DNA of 64,000 nt, from contig JAALGY010000033.1 of assembly GCA_032358165.1 (NCBI GenBank), forward strand, positions 496,001 through 560,000, in the 5' to 3' direction. Shown one piece after another: positions 48,759 to 64,000 of the stretch. The notes under the pieces are model-generated. The model searched no databases and was not told the DNA's origin. It saw nothing but the letters and a program-made list of their open reading frames with translations. This DNA is from Diplosphaera chodatii. Taxonomy: Eukaryota; Chlorophyta; Trebouxiophyceae; Prasiolales; Stichococcaceae. The stretch's first letter is position 1, and each line of letters starts with the position of its first letter. The translations under genes and the position numbers were made by a program.

Positions 48759-51700
48759 ATGAAAGCACCGTATCTACCCCCAGGAACTGATCACGCGCCT
48801 TGGCCGCGGGCATCAAAATTCGGCACTTGCAGTCGGAAGGCATCACACCGGCATTCCAAACTCAGGCGCAGCGTCCTGCGCGTGTACGCAGTACGGCGGC
48901 GTCATCGAGAAGAAGAGGACGACTACCGACCGTCCAAGATGTTATCCAGTAGACAGCACCTCGCGGAGCGCAAGGCCAAACAGGCTGGCTATGTTGCTCT
49001 GCGGGGTCCAGGCCAGGTGCGAAACGTTGCCGGCATAACATCTGTGTTCTGGGCTATTCGGTCAGCTCTCGTGTGGTGTTCCATGCTTCGCATTCCGGCA
49101 GACTCGAGTGCCAGCATCACCTGCATCCGGGCATGTTCGAAGCACTGCACATCACAGTGCTCACATGCGGACGGCCTGCAGGATGTGCTGCCCAGCGAGC
49201 GGGAGCGCGACGCGCACCGGGAGTCGGCCGGCGGCTCCGGCGCCGGAGGCAGCACCCCGGCGCCCCAGCCCCAGCCGGCGAAGGCTAGCGCAGCGGCAAA
49301 GGCAGCGAGGCGGGCGGCCCCGCCGGCCGGCCGGCCGCAGGGCCCGCCCGTGCCCACCATCGCCCCAGGCCAGGTGCTGCCACGAGAGCTGTGCACGCAC
49401 AGCGTTCACTGCGTGCAAAGCGCTCCCATTCACAGCAGCGCTCTGACACAGAGCAACAAGGCGGACTGGCGCTCGCCATGCCCTGAGCTCATGAGTTTGA
49501 AGCGGAGGAGTCCTCACGTACAAGCTGTGTCGCCTGTTTGCGAGTGGGAGCAGGGGCGCTGCGCAGCACCCGGCGCTGTCCTGGTCGTTCGGGCATGGTC
49601 AACAACCCACATTGCTCCATTGGTTGCATCAATGCATCTGTCAACGCAACCGACAACGGCATTTCGTGCTGCGCAGCCCGCGCCGGGCGTGCGGTCGAAG
49701 GAGAAGCTGGTGGAGCTGCCCAGCGAGCTGGACAAGGGGCCCGAGGACACCACCGTGGACCTGTCCACCGGCTCCTTCGAGGTGTGGCCACCATACATAA
49801 GAGACACAGAAGGCAAACCCCCGCTTTGGGCAGTTGTGCGCAGCCAGTGCCTTTTCATCGTGGTGGAGTGGTCCACGGGCAGCCGGCCGGGCTGCACAGT
49901 GCTGTTCAAGCGCTCACTGCACGGGGGTCGCAGCAAGGGTTGCGTCACAGCTCAGTTGCCAATCAATTCGGTGAAGCAGTCGAGTGAGCAACGTCGAAAC
50001 CCTGCTGCAGCTGCAGCCAGGGCAGGAGCTTTTCCCAGAGGGGCAGTCGCGCGGGCGCATCACCATCTACTGCATTGCGGAGACGCTCAATCGGGACCTT
50101 CTGTCCAAGAAGCTGCGTGACCGTGGTCCCAACTTCCAGCTGCAGGTGATCTGTGGTGGAGCCTGACTAACATGGAACCAATCGTGAACCAATTGTTGCA
50201 TTGTATGGCAGTGGCAACCGTTGCATCTGCCTACCCAGACCGGACCCCGAACATGTCCCTCATGTTGTGCTCCCCTGAATGTTTGCAGGCGTACCCTGAC
50301 GTGCTGTACGGAAGATATTCGAGGTTAGGAGAGCTGCCAATTGGTGACATATTCTACTTTGACTATGGCTGCGTCGCATTCTGGGGCCTGACACAGAAGC
50401 AAGAACAGGTAACGTTCTGTTGAAGCTATAGTAGCAGCGTGTCAGGTGCCATGGATGCGTGGCCTGCACTTACTTTGCTGCTGCACAGATGCGCAGTCAC
50501 CTCCTGACATGGCCTGGCCCGCACTTGCAGGACATTCTCCGGAATCTGGTGGTGCCATGTGAAGAGAACCCCCTGCCAGTCAGTGAGCTGGAGATCGACG
50601 AGTTCCAGTTTCACTACACAGGTACGTAAACTGCAAACGTCCTGCCCATTCGGACCGCTGCATGATCCTGCTGCCTGTCTGTTGTTATTGCAACTGCAGC
50701 GAGATGCTTTTGCGTTTGCCCGGCCTCTGACTTATGCTTCAACTCTGATCACACCAGCCAGCGAGCGGCCACACATACAGAACGACACCATCACCATCAA
50801 CCACCGCTTTGCCAACGACCACATCATCAAGTTGTCCATCAGCCACGCGCTGTCGCAGGTGCGTCCACTCCAACGTGCTGCTTGCACACAGCACCTGCAG
50901 CTATAACCTGTGTGTTGGCAGATCTTGTTGCACACCCGTAGTAAAGCGACAGCGGCTTACATGCGACAGTGGAGTGGTCCGCATCCATGCAGAGCACGAA
51001 GCTGTGCGTCTTTGAGGAGCGCGTGTTGGAGATTGTGGCAGCCACGCGGGACTTGCCCGGCAACCTCGCCACTTCAGGCATGCGCCAGGCCTCCACTGGC
51101 TCGCAGCCGGGCGGTGTATTCCACAGTCCTAGCCTCATGGGCACCATGACAGCCTGCATGAGTCGAGGGTGCCATGCACAATGCTGTATACACAAGGTGA
51201 AGTACTCTGCGCCGGAACTGGGGGTGCAGGGCGTGTGACCCTGGAGCGCAAAGAGATCGCCCAGCTCATCGGCAAGGTGTTCATCCAGAAGGCAGGCGTC
51301 AACCTGCTGTCCACGGTGCGCGTGTCATCCAAGCTGCCTCCTGACTGAGGCAACTGTGTCAGCAGCGCATCACACTTGCCATGCGTCAACCAGTGGTTGT
51401 TGTTCAAGGAGTGCTTCGCAGTAATGGCAACTGAGTGTGGATACACGTGTCAGGCCGGCCTTATTACACCAATTCCCCCGTCACAGGTGCTGGACACGCC
51501 AGAGTTCTTCTGGTCGGCGCCGGACAGCATGCAGAACCTGTACAAGCGCGTGTGCGAGTACATGGAGCTGGACAACCGGGTGGAGGTGCTGAACAACCGG
51601 CTCATGGTGCGCTCTGCTGCACCTGATGTGCGTGTCTGTGACGCCTTGTGAGCACATGTGCGCCAATGCGCTGCAACCGAATGTGTTCGAGTACCTTGCC

Positions 51701-52163
51701 TGCACTCTACGATCGCCTGCAACAAGGCTGAGCACGCCAGCTTGCACTCCGGTCACAGGTTCTGCAGGAGATGCTGGACATGCTCAGGGACCACCAGAAC
51801 AATTCGCATGCGGCGCGCCTCGAGTGGATCGTCATCTGGTGAGGCTGCTCAACAGGGCTGCTGCCTCCAATGCTGCTTCGCTTACTGTTTCCGCATGCTG
51901 CTTTGGCCACAGGGATATGCTGACCTCGCTCTGCTTCGTGCAGGCTTATCGTCATCGAGGTCATCGTTGGGTTGTTCGGTGAGCTGCCAGATCGTTGCAC
52001 TGCGGTGCCTAGCTACACATCTCGTATGCCTGAGCGTGAAGCACTTGTATGCTGCAAAGGTACTGGTCGACATACACAGCCCTGTCGATTTTGATGCTAA
52101 TCTGTAGCATCTGCAACTGCAGAGTGCGCCTCTATCCTGGGATGGGTAGGCAATGCACACTGA
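48759..52163 (+). CDS. DUF155 (RMND1/RMD1/Sif2 family) organellar protein
   Basis: This protein has the DUF155 domain of yeast Rmd1/Mrx10 and human RMND1, inner-membrane organelle proteins linked to mitochondrial translation; plants also have plastid-associated members. The N-terminus (48759) is basic and Ser/Arg-rich (MKAPYLPPGTDHAPWPRASK; SKLRRSVLRVYAVRRRHREE), fitting an organelle transit peptide. A Pro/Ala-rich linker follows (about 49190-49370), then KEKLVELPSELDKGPEDTTV, GRITIYCIAETLNRDLLSKK, YPDVLYGRYSRLGELPIGDI with FYFDYGCVAFWGLTQKQEQ (conserved FDYG-VFWG block), PVSELEIDEFQFHY, NDTITINHRFANDHIIKLSI, STKLCVFEERVLEIVAATRD, GKVFIQKAGVNLLSTV, TPEFFWSAPDSMQNLYKRVC, YMELDNRVEVLNNRLMV, EMLDMLRDHQNNSHAARLEW and the C-terminal membrane helix WLIVIEVIVGLFE. 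The last exon adds CASILGWVGNAH, stop 52161-52163. Targeting is inferred. Confidence 0.88.
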
Positions 52164-52807
52164 TTTTGGAGGCTAGCGTCGGCACACGGCAGCAGTGCTT
52201 CACACTGCCGGGCACAGTCGTGCATGACCGTGTGGCAGAAGAAGTGGCGCTGGCAAAGTGGATGCCGCAGCATTACGCCGGGGGCAACCGTAGCCCATCA
52301 TTCAATTGCTTTGTCCGGCTTGAGGTTGACATAGAATGGGACATGCCGCTCCCTAGGGCATGCTTGTCTTGATATGACTATCAATATGGCTATTGATGCC
52401 AGGTCTTGCTTTCTACGTCACGATCGTGTTGCCAATTGTTTTGAGTCTAGCAAAGTCAAGGAATACCAAAACCAAGCTGCCTAAATAAACAGGCGGCGCC
52501 ACAACCCAAGCACCAAGATCCCTGAAACCAAATCCCTAGCACACAGCTGTAGGCATCGACCTTCACTCTCTTGCCCACTATCAGCAGTGACACCCAGTCC
52601 CAGCATGCTCGCGATACACCCGGCTTTGCACAGGCATGCCAAACTTCCATCTCCAGGCTGCGTGGCATACCCATGGGTACTTGTCGCGCTGCCTGTCCTG
52701 ACGCAAATGTTCAACTATGAAGATGCACAACATGGACACTGGCAGCAAGCCAGTAGGCTGGAGCTGATGACAGCACGCCGCTTCTGCTAAGCAGGAGGCT
52801 GCAGCTG
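52164..52807. other. Convergent 3' region
   Basis: No exon is supported between the DUF155 stop and the aminotransferase stop. The stretch is more AT-rich than coding sequence, as expected for UTRs. Confidence 0.4.
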
Positions 52808-55800
52808 TCAGTCGAAGACATCGGCGCACGCCTGCTCCACGATGGACAGCGCCTGGTCCACCTCGTCGGCCTTCACATTCAGGGCTGGCAGGAAGCGAAT
52901 GCTCTCGCGCGCCCCTACATGATCACTCGACACAGTCAGCAGGCACCCTGTGCCCCCTGCGGGCCTGGTTGGGAACTGGTTTAACAAAGTGGCTGCCTCA
53001 CGCAGCATCTGAAGCGCATTGACGATCCCCAGCATTTGCAAGAGTGTACTAGACTGTGCACAGTCTCGGCAAGCGCGGCCTTGCAATGGCCAAACTGCAG
53101 CATGCCACCGCCAAGCCTCGGCATCTGATCCGACAACAGCATGCATGCGCTCTCCCTCGTGCTCCGCTCTTGCTCTCAAAATGCACAGAGGTGTGAGCAC
53201 GGCGCGACACGGCCCGGGCGCACCGGCGGTCAGGATGAGCAGGCCGCGGTCGCGCGCCGCGGCCACCACCTTGGCGGCTGTGCCGTAGGGCACGCCCTCC
53301 AGCTCCCGGTGGGGGCCGCCAAACTCCATGGCGACCATCAGCCCCCGGCCGCGCACGTCGATCACCGGGTACGACTCCGCGAGGCGCACCAGGCCCTGCA
53401 CATTGTGCACGCGGTCGGATGGTAAGCCAGGGATGGGTTCCTCTTCGGGCTCTTCTCAAGACCCTGAACTCAGACCACCCCTTGACTGCTGCGCATGGCA
53501 CTGACTGGAGCGTCTGCACCAGCAAGGTCTTACAGTAGCAATAAGGGAGGCCCAGGCTGTGATACCAACGGCCGCGGGGCTGGTTTCTGACTCAGTAGCC
53601 TGTCCCTGAGCACTGCGAGATGCTGCGAGGCCAGCTCACCTGCGCCAGCTGCGAGCCGCGCTCCGACGCGTTCTGCAGCAGGTTCTCGTCCTGGATGGTG
53701 TCCAGCACCGACACCGCCGCTGCGCACCCCAGCGCGTTGCCGCCAAACGTGCCGCCTGCAGCGGACGTGCGCTTACCGTGAGACTGCCATTCACCGCTAC
53801 ACATGGCTGGGCAACATTTTCCACCAGACGCAACCCCTGTTCAGGTATGACACCTGCTGTTTGGTGGTCTGCAGGTGCACGGTGCAGCAGGCAAACGGTT
53901 ACCTGAATCCACACCTGCATCAGACACCTGCCAGCCAGCCAGTCGGGTGCGGGAGAGCCTCACCCATGGTGCCCGGGGGCAGGCCGTCCCACATGTGGTC
54001 CTTGGTCGCCATGCCCGCGAACGGGTAGCCGCTGCCGATGCCCTTGGCGAACAGCAGCACATCCGGCTCGCCGCCGTCAAAGTGCTCGTGGCCCCACCAC
54101 TTGCCCGTGCGTGCGACGCCGGCTTGCACCTGCGAGCAATCGGAACCCCTGTGTTTTGGGAATTGTCGATACCGTTTTCAACTCAAAGCCTCTGCACACA
54201 GCACGGAAACAAGTTCCAGCCACTGTCTGCAATGTTGTGAGCGAAGCCCTTATCAATGCTGACCCATGCCAGCATTGCAAGCTGCTTAATGCCACCGCCG
54301 CCACCCTGCGCAATGTAAGTATGAAAGTTTGGGACATGTGTTCTGCCGGCTTGTGCTGGACTCACCTCGTCCACGATCATCATGATGCCGTGCTCATCGC
54401 ACAGCCGGTGGATGCCCGCCAGATAGCCAGGCGGTGGCGTCAGAAATCCGCCTTCCCCTGCAGATGTTGGTATAAGTAATTAGTCAGCCCCTCCACGCCA
54501 TGAGCCATGCAGGGCTGTTTGTGGGTGCATGTTCGCAACGGCCAGGGCAGCACTGCAAGCTTTCTGTCTCCAATATCTTGAGCCATGACCCACCCAGGAT
54601 GGGCTCGATGATGATGGCGGCAGTCTCCGACGGCGCCGACTGCATCTTGAACATCCACTCCAACGAGTCCAGTGGGGACATGCAGCAGCTCCGCTGCTCG
54701 TAGTGGTCAAATGGCGGGATGTTCGGCGTCAGCTGCAGGGTGTGTAACAACTGATGTCAAAGGTGATGTGGTGCACTGGATATACAGTGTGGAGTACCGT
54801 GTGCGGCAGGGACCAGCCAAGGCGTCTCAGGGGTCAGTGAGCACTGAGGTGAACATGCTGCAAGCATGTCCACGTCCCACCATGCTGACACCTCCAGAGC
54901 ATGGACCGAGCATCGTGCTGCACTGCGCTTGATCATGATGTTGCAACCCACCTTGTACCATTCATTGCCATCAGGTGCTGTCTGCCGCGCCTTGCAGTGA
55001 AGGCAGTTAGGGTAGGGCGCCACAAACACCTGCAGCATGCACCCACCCGGCGCCCTTTGACAATTGCTGACATGTTGCAAATGTGGTCTCACATGCCTCT
55101 TGCATTGCAGTGTCATAGCGGCAGGCTCATGCTGCTTACCCCTGGCATGAGCGGTGCAAAGCCCTGCCGGTAGACCGTTTTGGACGTCGTCAGCGCCATC
55201 GCGCCAAACGTGCGCCCATGGAAGCCACCCTGCAGGAGGTAGGCAGACAACACTTGGCGACTGCTGCAAGTGAGATCCCAACGCTCTGAAACGTGGCGTG
55301 CCACAGCACCGTATGCGGAGAGCTGAACGGTCTCGCATGCAGCCAGGCACAGGCACGTTGTGTAGGTCCATGGGGCGCACTCACATCAAACGAGATGATG
55401 TTGGGGCGCTTCGTGTGACCGCGGGCAAGCTTCACAGCGTTGTCCACAACCTCGCTGCCCGAGTTGGCAAAGAAGAAGCGGGTGAGTGATGGCGGCGTCA
55501 CGTCCAGCAGTCTATCAATCAGCTCCACCTGTAAGTCATAAGCGACTTTTGCTCTATGACCTGCCCTCACCATGGTACAGCCCTCAATTGCATGGGCAAT
55601 CCTGCACCAGATCATGGTTATTGTGCTAGATCCGCAGCATCACCTCAGACGGAGCCCATGCAACCGACATACCACACTCAAAGTGTTCACCTGCGCAGTG
55701 TTGGCAAAGTACTGGTTCTGCTGCCCCTGGATCAGCTTGGCGGCCTGGTCCGAGATGGCGCGTGTTAGGTTTGGGTGGCAGTGCCCCAAGGACAGCGTGC

Positions 55801-56176
55801 CGATTCCTGCAGCACATCGTGAGATGTTGCTCGAGCACTGCAGCAACACAAGCCGACAAGCACTGCTAATCATCAACGATGCAGTGCATCTCAAGCTGAC
55901 GGAAGACCGTACCGCAGCCAAAGTCAAGGACCTTTTTGCCGCCGACTGTCCAAACCCAGGACCCCGAGGCATGATCTGCAATGAGATCCTGCACCCACGA
56001 GCACACATCAAGGGGTAAGCGCGAGCACAGCCGCACTCTGATTGGCGTACTGGGCGCAGCAATGTACGTACCGAGCCTTTGGCAACCGCAGGCGCCATGT
56101 GCGCTGCGATAGCCGCATTGGCCTCTGCGCTCTGCTTCTGGAGCAGGGACATGAGTCGACCCGCTGGTCGAGCCAT
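52808..56176 (-). CDS. Class III PLP aminotransferase (AGT2/4-aminobutyrate type)
   Basis: This fold-type I, class III aminotransferase resembles plant alanine-glyoxylate aminotransferase 2 and GABA aminotransferases. The start at 56176 gives MARPAGRLMSLLQKQSAEAN. Exons then encode GSWVWTVGGKKVLDFGCG, IGTLSLGHCHPNLTRAISDQ, LIQGQQNQYFAN, LTRFFFANSGSEVVDNAVKL (PLP phosphate site), HTKRPNIISFDGGFHGRTFG, MALTTSKTVYRQGF, VFVAPYPNCLHC, SLEWMFKMQSAPSETAAIII with EPILG, a conserved IMMIVDE segment (Asp binding the pyridine N), VQAGVARTGKWWGHEHFDGG, PDVLLFAKGIGSGYPFAGMA (Schiff-base Lys), GTFGGNALGCAAAVSVLDTI, VRLAESYPVIDVRGRGLMVA, and IRFLPALNVKADEVDQALSI to CADVFD, stop 52808-52810. All key residues are intact. 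Amino donor (alanine, GABA or beta-alanine) cannot be settled from sequence. At least eleven exons. Confidence 0.9.
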
Positions 56177-56708
56177 GGCTGTAACGTGTACTGACCTGCG
56201 TGTGCAACGTGGCTGGAGAGGCTGCTTTCTGTGGCCTAATGGCCGGGATGGGTAACTATTCCGAGACAACCTGACTGTCTGAGTGTGGCCTTCCAGGACT
56301 GCTACTGTTGATGCGGGGCTGGCTGTACTTTTGCTGATGTTCGCGCGTCTAGACCATTCACGATATCTGAGCGAGCACCTGAGTAATGCGGCATGTTGTG
56401 TGCATGAACGACATGGTGAGTCAGCGAGAACCTGGATCACAGACTGGCCCTGGAGCGGCTGCAGGTCCGAGCCTTTGCTTGCCGGCAAATGCACGCTTGT
56501 AGGTTGTAGCCCTCACAAGTACAACCGCTGATGCTTACAACCATTTATGCTTTGGTCTCAAAGTCTGCAGAAACTCAGGTGATGGAGCAATGCTCTGCTT
56601 GCGCCGCAGCGTGCAGAGTTGCAGACACGCCACAGGCGCGGTAACATGTCGACAGGCAGCATGGCCGTCTTTGGCCATCCAGGGTCTGCCGTTGATGCCT
56701 TGCTCCGC
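56177..56708. promoter_or_regulatory. Promoter of aminotransferase and 3' flank of SmD2
   Basis: Both neighbours read leftward. TGTAA on minus (56535-56539) lies about 170 nt past the SmD2 stop and may end its mRNA, leaving about 350 bp as aminotransferase promoter. Confidence 0.4.
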
Positions 56709-57610
56709 CTACTTCGGGTTTCTGAAATGAACGGTTACACACGATCAGCGTGATGTGGAGGCAGTGTGTCTGATGAATGCGAACCGTCATCAGTGGTAAC
56801 AAAGTGGATGTGCCCGCCTCACTGCACACCTGAGGACAAGGATGACGCTATCGCCACGCAAAAACAGCTTGCTGATGAACCTGCACGGTGGAGAGGCTAC
56901 GTTCAGGAACCAGCAGCCAAGAATATTCACAACACACAATGGATGTGCATGATTTGTTTCTAGTCGATCATCCTGTCAGAGCGGATGCTGGCAATGCAGC
57001 CACCTGTCCTTGTTGACAGGCTGCTTGCCCTTCTTCCCCTTGCCAGTCTTCGGCACCTGTACAGCATGTGAGGATGGCTTGAGGACATGGCGGGTGGTTG
57101 CTGCATGCGCACCAAACTGCATGTACAATGTTCATGCGAGCGTGTCATGAATGCACACAGTGTGAAGCAGAAACTTGCCTCCGTCCACATCTCCCGCACG
57201 TTCTCCAGGATCATGTTGCAGTGGCGATCAAAGGCCTTCACCCGTGCGAGCAGCTTCCGATTGTTTCTGTAGGATTGGCAACACAGCACAGGAGGGTCAC
57301 CCGAAATTCTCTGACGGTGAATGCTGACGAGGCCTCATCTATAGACCACTCAGCTTGCAACTGCCTCAAGCACGTGGTGAGGACTGTTGCTGCAGAGGTG
57401 GCTTGATAAGCGGGCATGCACAGCATGGCGGCAACTCAAGCAAATGCAAACTTCAGTCCCGTGAGCAGCAGCTGGGCCCCACCTGCAGTTGATGAGCACT
57501 TGTGAGTTGCTCTTCACGCTGGTGGTCAGCACCGAGAGCGGCCCCGTGCGGAACAGTTCCTCCTCCTTCTTTTCCAACTCATCCACTGTTGGCTGCTTGG
57601 TCTCGGCCAT
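56709..57610 (-). CDS. SMD2: Small nuclear ribonucleoprotein SmD2
   Basis: This is the Sm-fold core protein SmD2 of spliceosomal U1, U2, U4 and U5 snRNPs; it pairs with SmD1 in the heptameric ring around the snRNA Sm site. Four coding exons give a 110-residue protein, close to the family's usual size: [20 protein letters not shown] and [20 protein letters not shown] with NCR (Sm1), [20 protein letters not shown] with [44 protein letters not shown] (Sm2), then NPK and stop 56709-56711. An in-frame ATG nine codons upstream (57637) is possible, but 57610 fits homologues better. Match is nearly residue for residue. Confidence 0.96.
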
Positions 57611-58005
57611 CCCGCTCGTCAAGGGGCTGCCCGACACTCAGTGCCAGCACTCGCTGGCTGTATGAGCTGCACTGGCAGCAACGTTCCAAAGTGCTGTCTT
57701 TGTACACAGCTGGGTACCCTGTCTCCTGTCGTTTGCTGATGAGAACGGCTGGTGGCCTTATATGCTCCCGTGCGCGCTGCCTCACCGCAACGTTGCAACG
57801 CACTTGACAGGTGATGCAAGCCGTGGGTCGAAGGAAAGCACAAGCACTGTTGCAGGTTTGGCCAGTGGTGAAAGCCTCCAAGCTTGAGGTTGAGCGGTCA
57901 ACATTGGGCAATTGCCAGAACTTGATTCTGTCAGCGGAACCACGTGGTGAACATGCGCAAGCGCGCAGCAACTCTGCACGCTGCATTCTTCGACATTCTG
58001 GCACG
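57611..58005. promoter_or_regulatory. Divergent promoter of SmD2 and acetylornithine aminotransferase
   Basis: The two genes start in opposite directions across 395 bp. No exon or clear core element is visible. Confidence 0.45.
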
Positions 58006-61593
<3,588 letters not shown>

Positions 61594-62349
61594 GAACACA
61601 AATGCTTTGGGCCTGCGTGGGGGGCAGTGTTCCTGGGTTCGCCACGTGTACCAGCATGGTAGCGACGGCTTTGTACATATGGGGTTACGTTCACTACTGT
61701 GAGGATTGGAGCACTGGTATGACATGCGGTGGCATTGCACTTTGGTTGGCGGTCTCAGGCGGCAACAAAGTTTTTGGCATCTGCCCATGCCACATGTCAT
61801 TGTTGCATGTGGAGCGTGCTTGTCAGGCGTCATCGTCGTTCATCTGGCGTGCCTAGCTAGCATGCCTTGCAGCCGAAGAGCCGGGTTGCTGGCAGCTTAC
61901 TGACCAGTGCTGACATGCTTTGCATGCTGGGCAGTACACTAGTACGGCAAGCGAAAGCGGCCAGCCAGATCAGAGGGTGCAACGACGCGCAGCGATCGGC
62001 AACCTTGAGTGAACATCACAGCTGTATACGTTACTATGATTTGGATGCGCTACATCGATGTCGGACGCCAGCCTAGGACGCGAGCGACTTGCCCCGAAGC
62101 TTTCGACGTCACCTGCCTTTTGGTCGGCAGCTAGCCCAATCAGATCTGGTGCGCCATCCCATCGTGCCTGCATGCTGACTGCGACACGTCTGTGCAGCCC
62201 AATCACCGCCGTGACGCTGACTGGTAGCTTCGCTCTCGTTCAAATCAAGCGATCCGGCAGCGGACTTTCCACTTCGCACTCTCGTATCTGCTAACTTCTA
62301 CCTTTTGATCACACGCCTGCTACTCGCTATCCGCAACAACTTCGCCAAT
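61594..62349. promoter_or_regulatory. Region between ARGD and the small KGG protein gene
   Basis: This 756 bp stretch holds the ARGD 3' flank and the next gene's promoter. An open frame at 61602-61856 has no family resemblance and is judged chance. Confidence 0.35.
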
Positions 62350-63474
62350 ATGTCTGACGGTGCGACGTCTGATCTACACTGATGGCTGTGTGTGCTCGGC
62401 GCGATTGTCAATCATGTAGTAACATGCATGCTTTGCTGCTCATCACTGCTGACCTGTGCGTGCGCGAATCACCGCGGTGTCATGGCTCCGTCGCCCGCTG
62501 TCGATCCCTAGTTGTTGAGTGCTGTGGGCGCAGTATTTGCGACGGATAGATGGTCGATGGCGTTCATGTTGTCGGCCGGGTGATGTCTACTGTTGAGTGC
62601 TGATCGCCGTCGGCATCGCTGACGACACTCTGCCGACCGCTCACCGCGCGTGATCGCCTTTGCTCGATATGCACCATGAATGATGGTGATTGCGTAGTGT
62701 GTTGGCATGCACCTGCTGATTGCCGCACCATGTGCACCGGTTCGACGTCCATAGCAGTATCCGCAGCTCACACAGCAAGCAGCACCCGCATTGCACCATC
62801 CTGCTGCACCTGCAATGCTTTGTAGTCAGAGCTGTCGTCCTTGTTGGCATGCGCTTGCCGATCGGGGGATGGCCGACGTGGCCATCTGCCATGCATAGCA
62901 GCCACAGCGCAGCGTGTGGCAGTTTCTACATCCATGTCACTGGCCCTACCCCATGGCAGATCATCTGCTTCGTCCTGTGCAGGCCACGTCGATATCCAGA
63001 AGACCGGTGAGAAGACCAAGACCGGCGCAGACAAGGAGACATTCGGCACTGGCCGCGCCGCACAGGTTGGTGTTGTGATGCTGCCCTGTCTGTTACGCTT
63101 GGCAGCAGCGATGCACACGCTGACCTACACCAGATATAGCACACCTGCTATGTGTATCTTGTTGTGACCTGCCCGCTTTACTTCGTCAGGTTGAGGCCGG
63201 CAAGAAGGGTGGAGCCATCAGCGCCTCGGCCTCGCCCGAGGAGCGCCACGTGAGTGCAGCTTGATCTTTCTATGTACTATCGTGGTGCTATCATCCTGGT
63301 GCATGCATAAGCATTCCATCCTCTGGACTGCTGCTCACCAGTATCATCAGCAACTCTGAGCAACTGTGGATGTGTCATAATCTGTGTGCATCTTTCTGGC
63401 TGTGTAGGAGCGCGGCATGAAGGCTGGCGATGCGCAGCGTGGCCAGCCTAAGAGCTCCAGCAGCTCGGACTGAT
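62350..63474 (+). CDS. Small hydrophilic KGG-motif protein (Con-10-like), four exons
   Basis: This proposed gene encodes a strongly hydrophilic protein of about 67 residues without a predicted membrane segment. Exon 1 is ten bases (62350-62359, ATG-TCT-GAC-G) before a GT donor; exon 2 (62983-63065) completes Gly and gives HVDIQKTGEKTKTGADKETF with GTGRAAQ; exon 3 (63190-63249) gives VEAGKKGGAISASASPEERH. For exon 4 two acceptors exist. One at 63423 keeps frame and gives AGDAQRGQPKSSSSSD with stop 63472-63474. The other at 63407 gives ERGMKGWRCAAWPA with stop 63450-63452. The first looks more natural, and a one-base indel in the data could also merge them. The AGKKGG-PEER pattern resembles the KGG stress-protein motif of bacterial and fungal Con-10 proteins. 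Function is unknown. The small first exon is a guess from phase and context. Confidence 0.6.
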
Positions 63475-64000
63475 TTTGCCATGCACTGGTTACAGCAGTC
63501 GTGATTTGGTCCATGCGATTCGTGGTGCCTTGGCCATGTACTTGATGGTTCGTCAATGTAACGTTTGACGATCACAACCTGAGGACAAACCAACCGATCT
63601 GTCAGCAACTCAGCACGTCCACCCTCCACCACTTTCACTCTCAGCTGCATATCACATCGTCCACATCCGACTTTGCTAGAACACTCGTCCATAACTTCCC
63701 GAACAGACAACTGATAAGTTGAGTTGAGAAAGTAAAGCTGTCGTCAGATATTGTGCTCATCACACTTTGCCGATATGCTTACTAAGACTTCACATCACCA
63801 ATCACAGATTGTCAATCAATGCGTCAGCACTTGCAAAGCAGTACTACTATCAACTTCAGTGCAGTTGTATCGTAGCAACCCACGAACGTGCCATGCCTCA
63901 CATGATTGCCTGCCTGCTGACATCTGTGACGGTGATCCTGCCACTGGATATGTCTGCCAGTGCAGCAGCAAGGTCATGAGCATGGGCTGCCTGCACTCTC
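63475..64000. other. 3' flank to window end
   Basis: No exon is supported. TGTAA at 63557-63561, about 83 nt after the preceding stop, is a good candidate polyadenylation signal. The remainder is AT-richer and probably intergenic. Confidence 0.45.

Noticed and set aside
48469..48759. Possible separate 96-residue protein upstream of DUF155 gene
   Set aside because: No similarity, and it ends exactly at the DUF155 start; more likely 5' leader or chance.
61602..61856. 84-codon frame with hydrophobic stretches after ARGD
   Set aside because: Cys/Trp/Met-rich mix with no family match, positioned as 3' UTR; treated as chance.

Overview
The window is nuclear DNA of a green alga, most likely a trebouxiophyte. 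It is GC-rich, and its genes are cut by many short introns of roughly 80-300 bp with gt...ag borders, so most proteins can only be assembled exon by exon. Plastid-type genes are present: a bilin reductase of the PcyA type and a transit-peptide-bearing acetylornithine aminotransferase. The mix of those with spliceosomal, chromatin and centriole/cilium-related genes rules out a prokaryote. I could support 19 protein-coding genes on both strands, and I see no tRNA, rRNA, CRISPR array or transposon. Splice sites and starts were read by eye, so outer boundaries are firmer than inner ones.

Layout: 1-1617 (+) 3' end of an HI0933-type flavoprotein; 1911-5211 (-) MSI1/RBBP4 histone chaperone; 6022-7134 (+) intronless prolyl 4-hydroxylase with a ShKT tail; 7656-10454 (-) class IV (HDAC11-like) histone deacetylase; 10708-12930 (+) PKA regulatory-subunit-like protein; 13526-18169 (-) inositol/sugar transporter; 19081-29429 three paralogous secreted ferritin-like desiccation-related proteins (two -, one +); 29877-32297 (-) CCDC112 homologue; 33015-41328 (+) very large Pro/Ala/Ser-rich protein with a C-terminal coiled coil; 41569-43809 (-) serine racemase/threonine dehydratase-like enzyme; 44174-45416 (+) YccF-domain membrane protein; 45889-48252 (-) PcyA-type bilin reductase; 48759-52163 (+) DUF155/RMND1-like protein; 52808-56176 (-) AGT2/GABA-type aminotransferase; 56709-57610 (-) SmD2; 58006-61593 (+) acetylornithine aminotransferase; 62350-63474 (+) tiny hydrophilic KGG-motif protein.

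Most genes are unrelated housekeeping neighbours, as expected for a eukaryote. The main cluster is the desiccation-related trio at 19-29 kb. All three copies begin with the same two-codon exon (Met-Lys) followed by a signal-peptide exon, and two of them are divergently transcribed from a 570 bp gap. Ferritin-like desiccation-related proteins are known to be expanded in lichen-forming Trebouxiales, and a CCDC112 homologue fits an alga that still makes flagellate cells. Both points favour a Trebouxia/Asterochloris-like source, but this is inference.

No wholly new system stands out. The strongest leads are the desiccation cluster, the large coiled-coil protein, the PKA regulatory subunit, and the small KGG protein with a 10-nt first exon.
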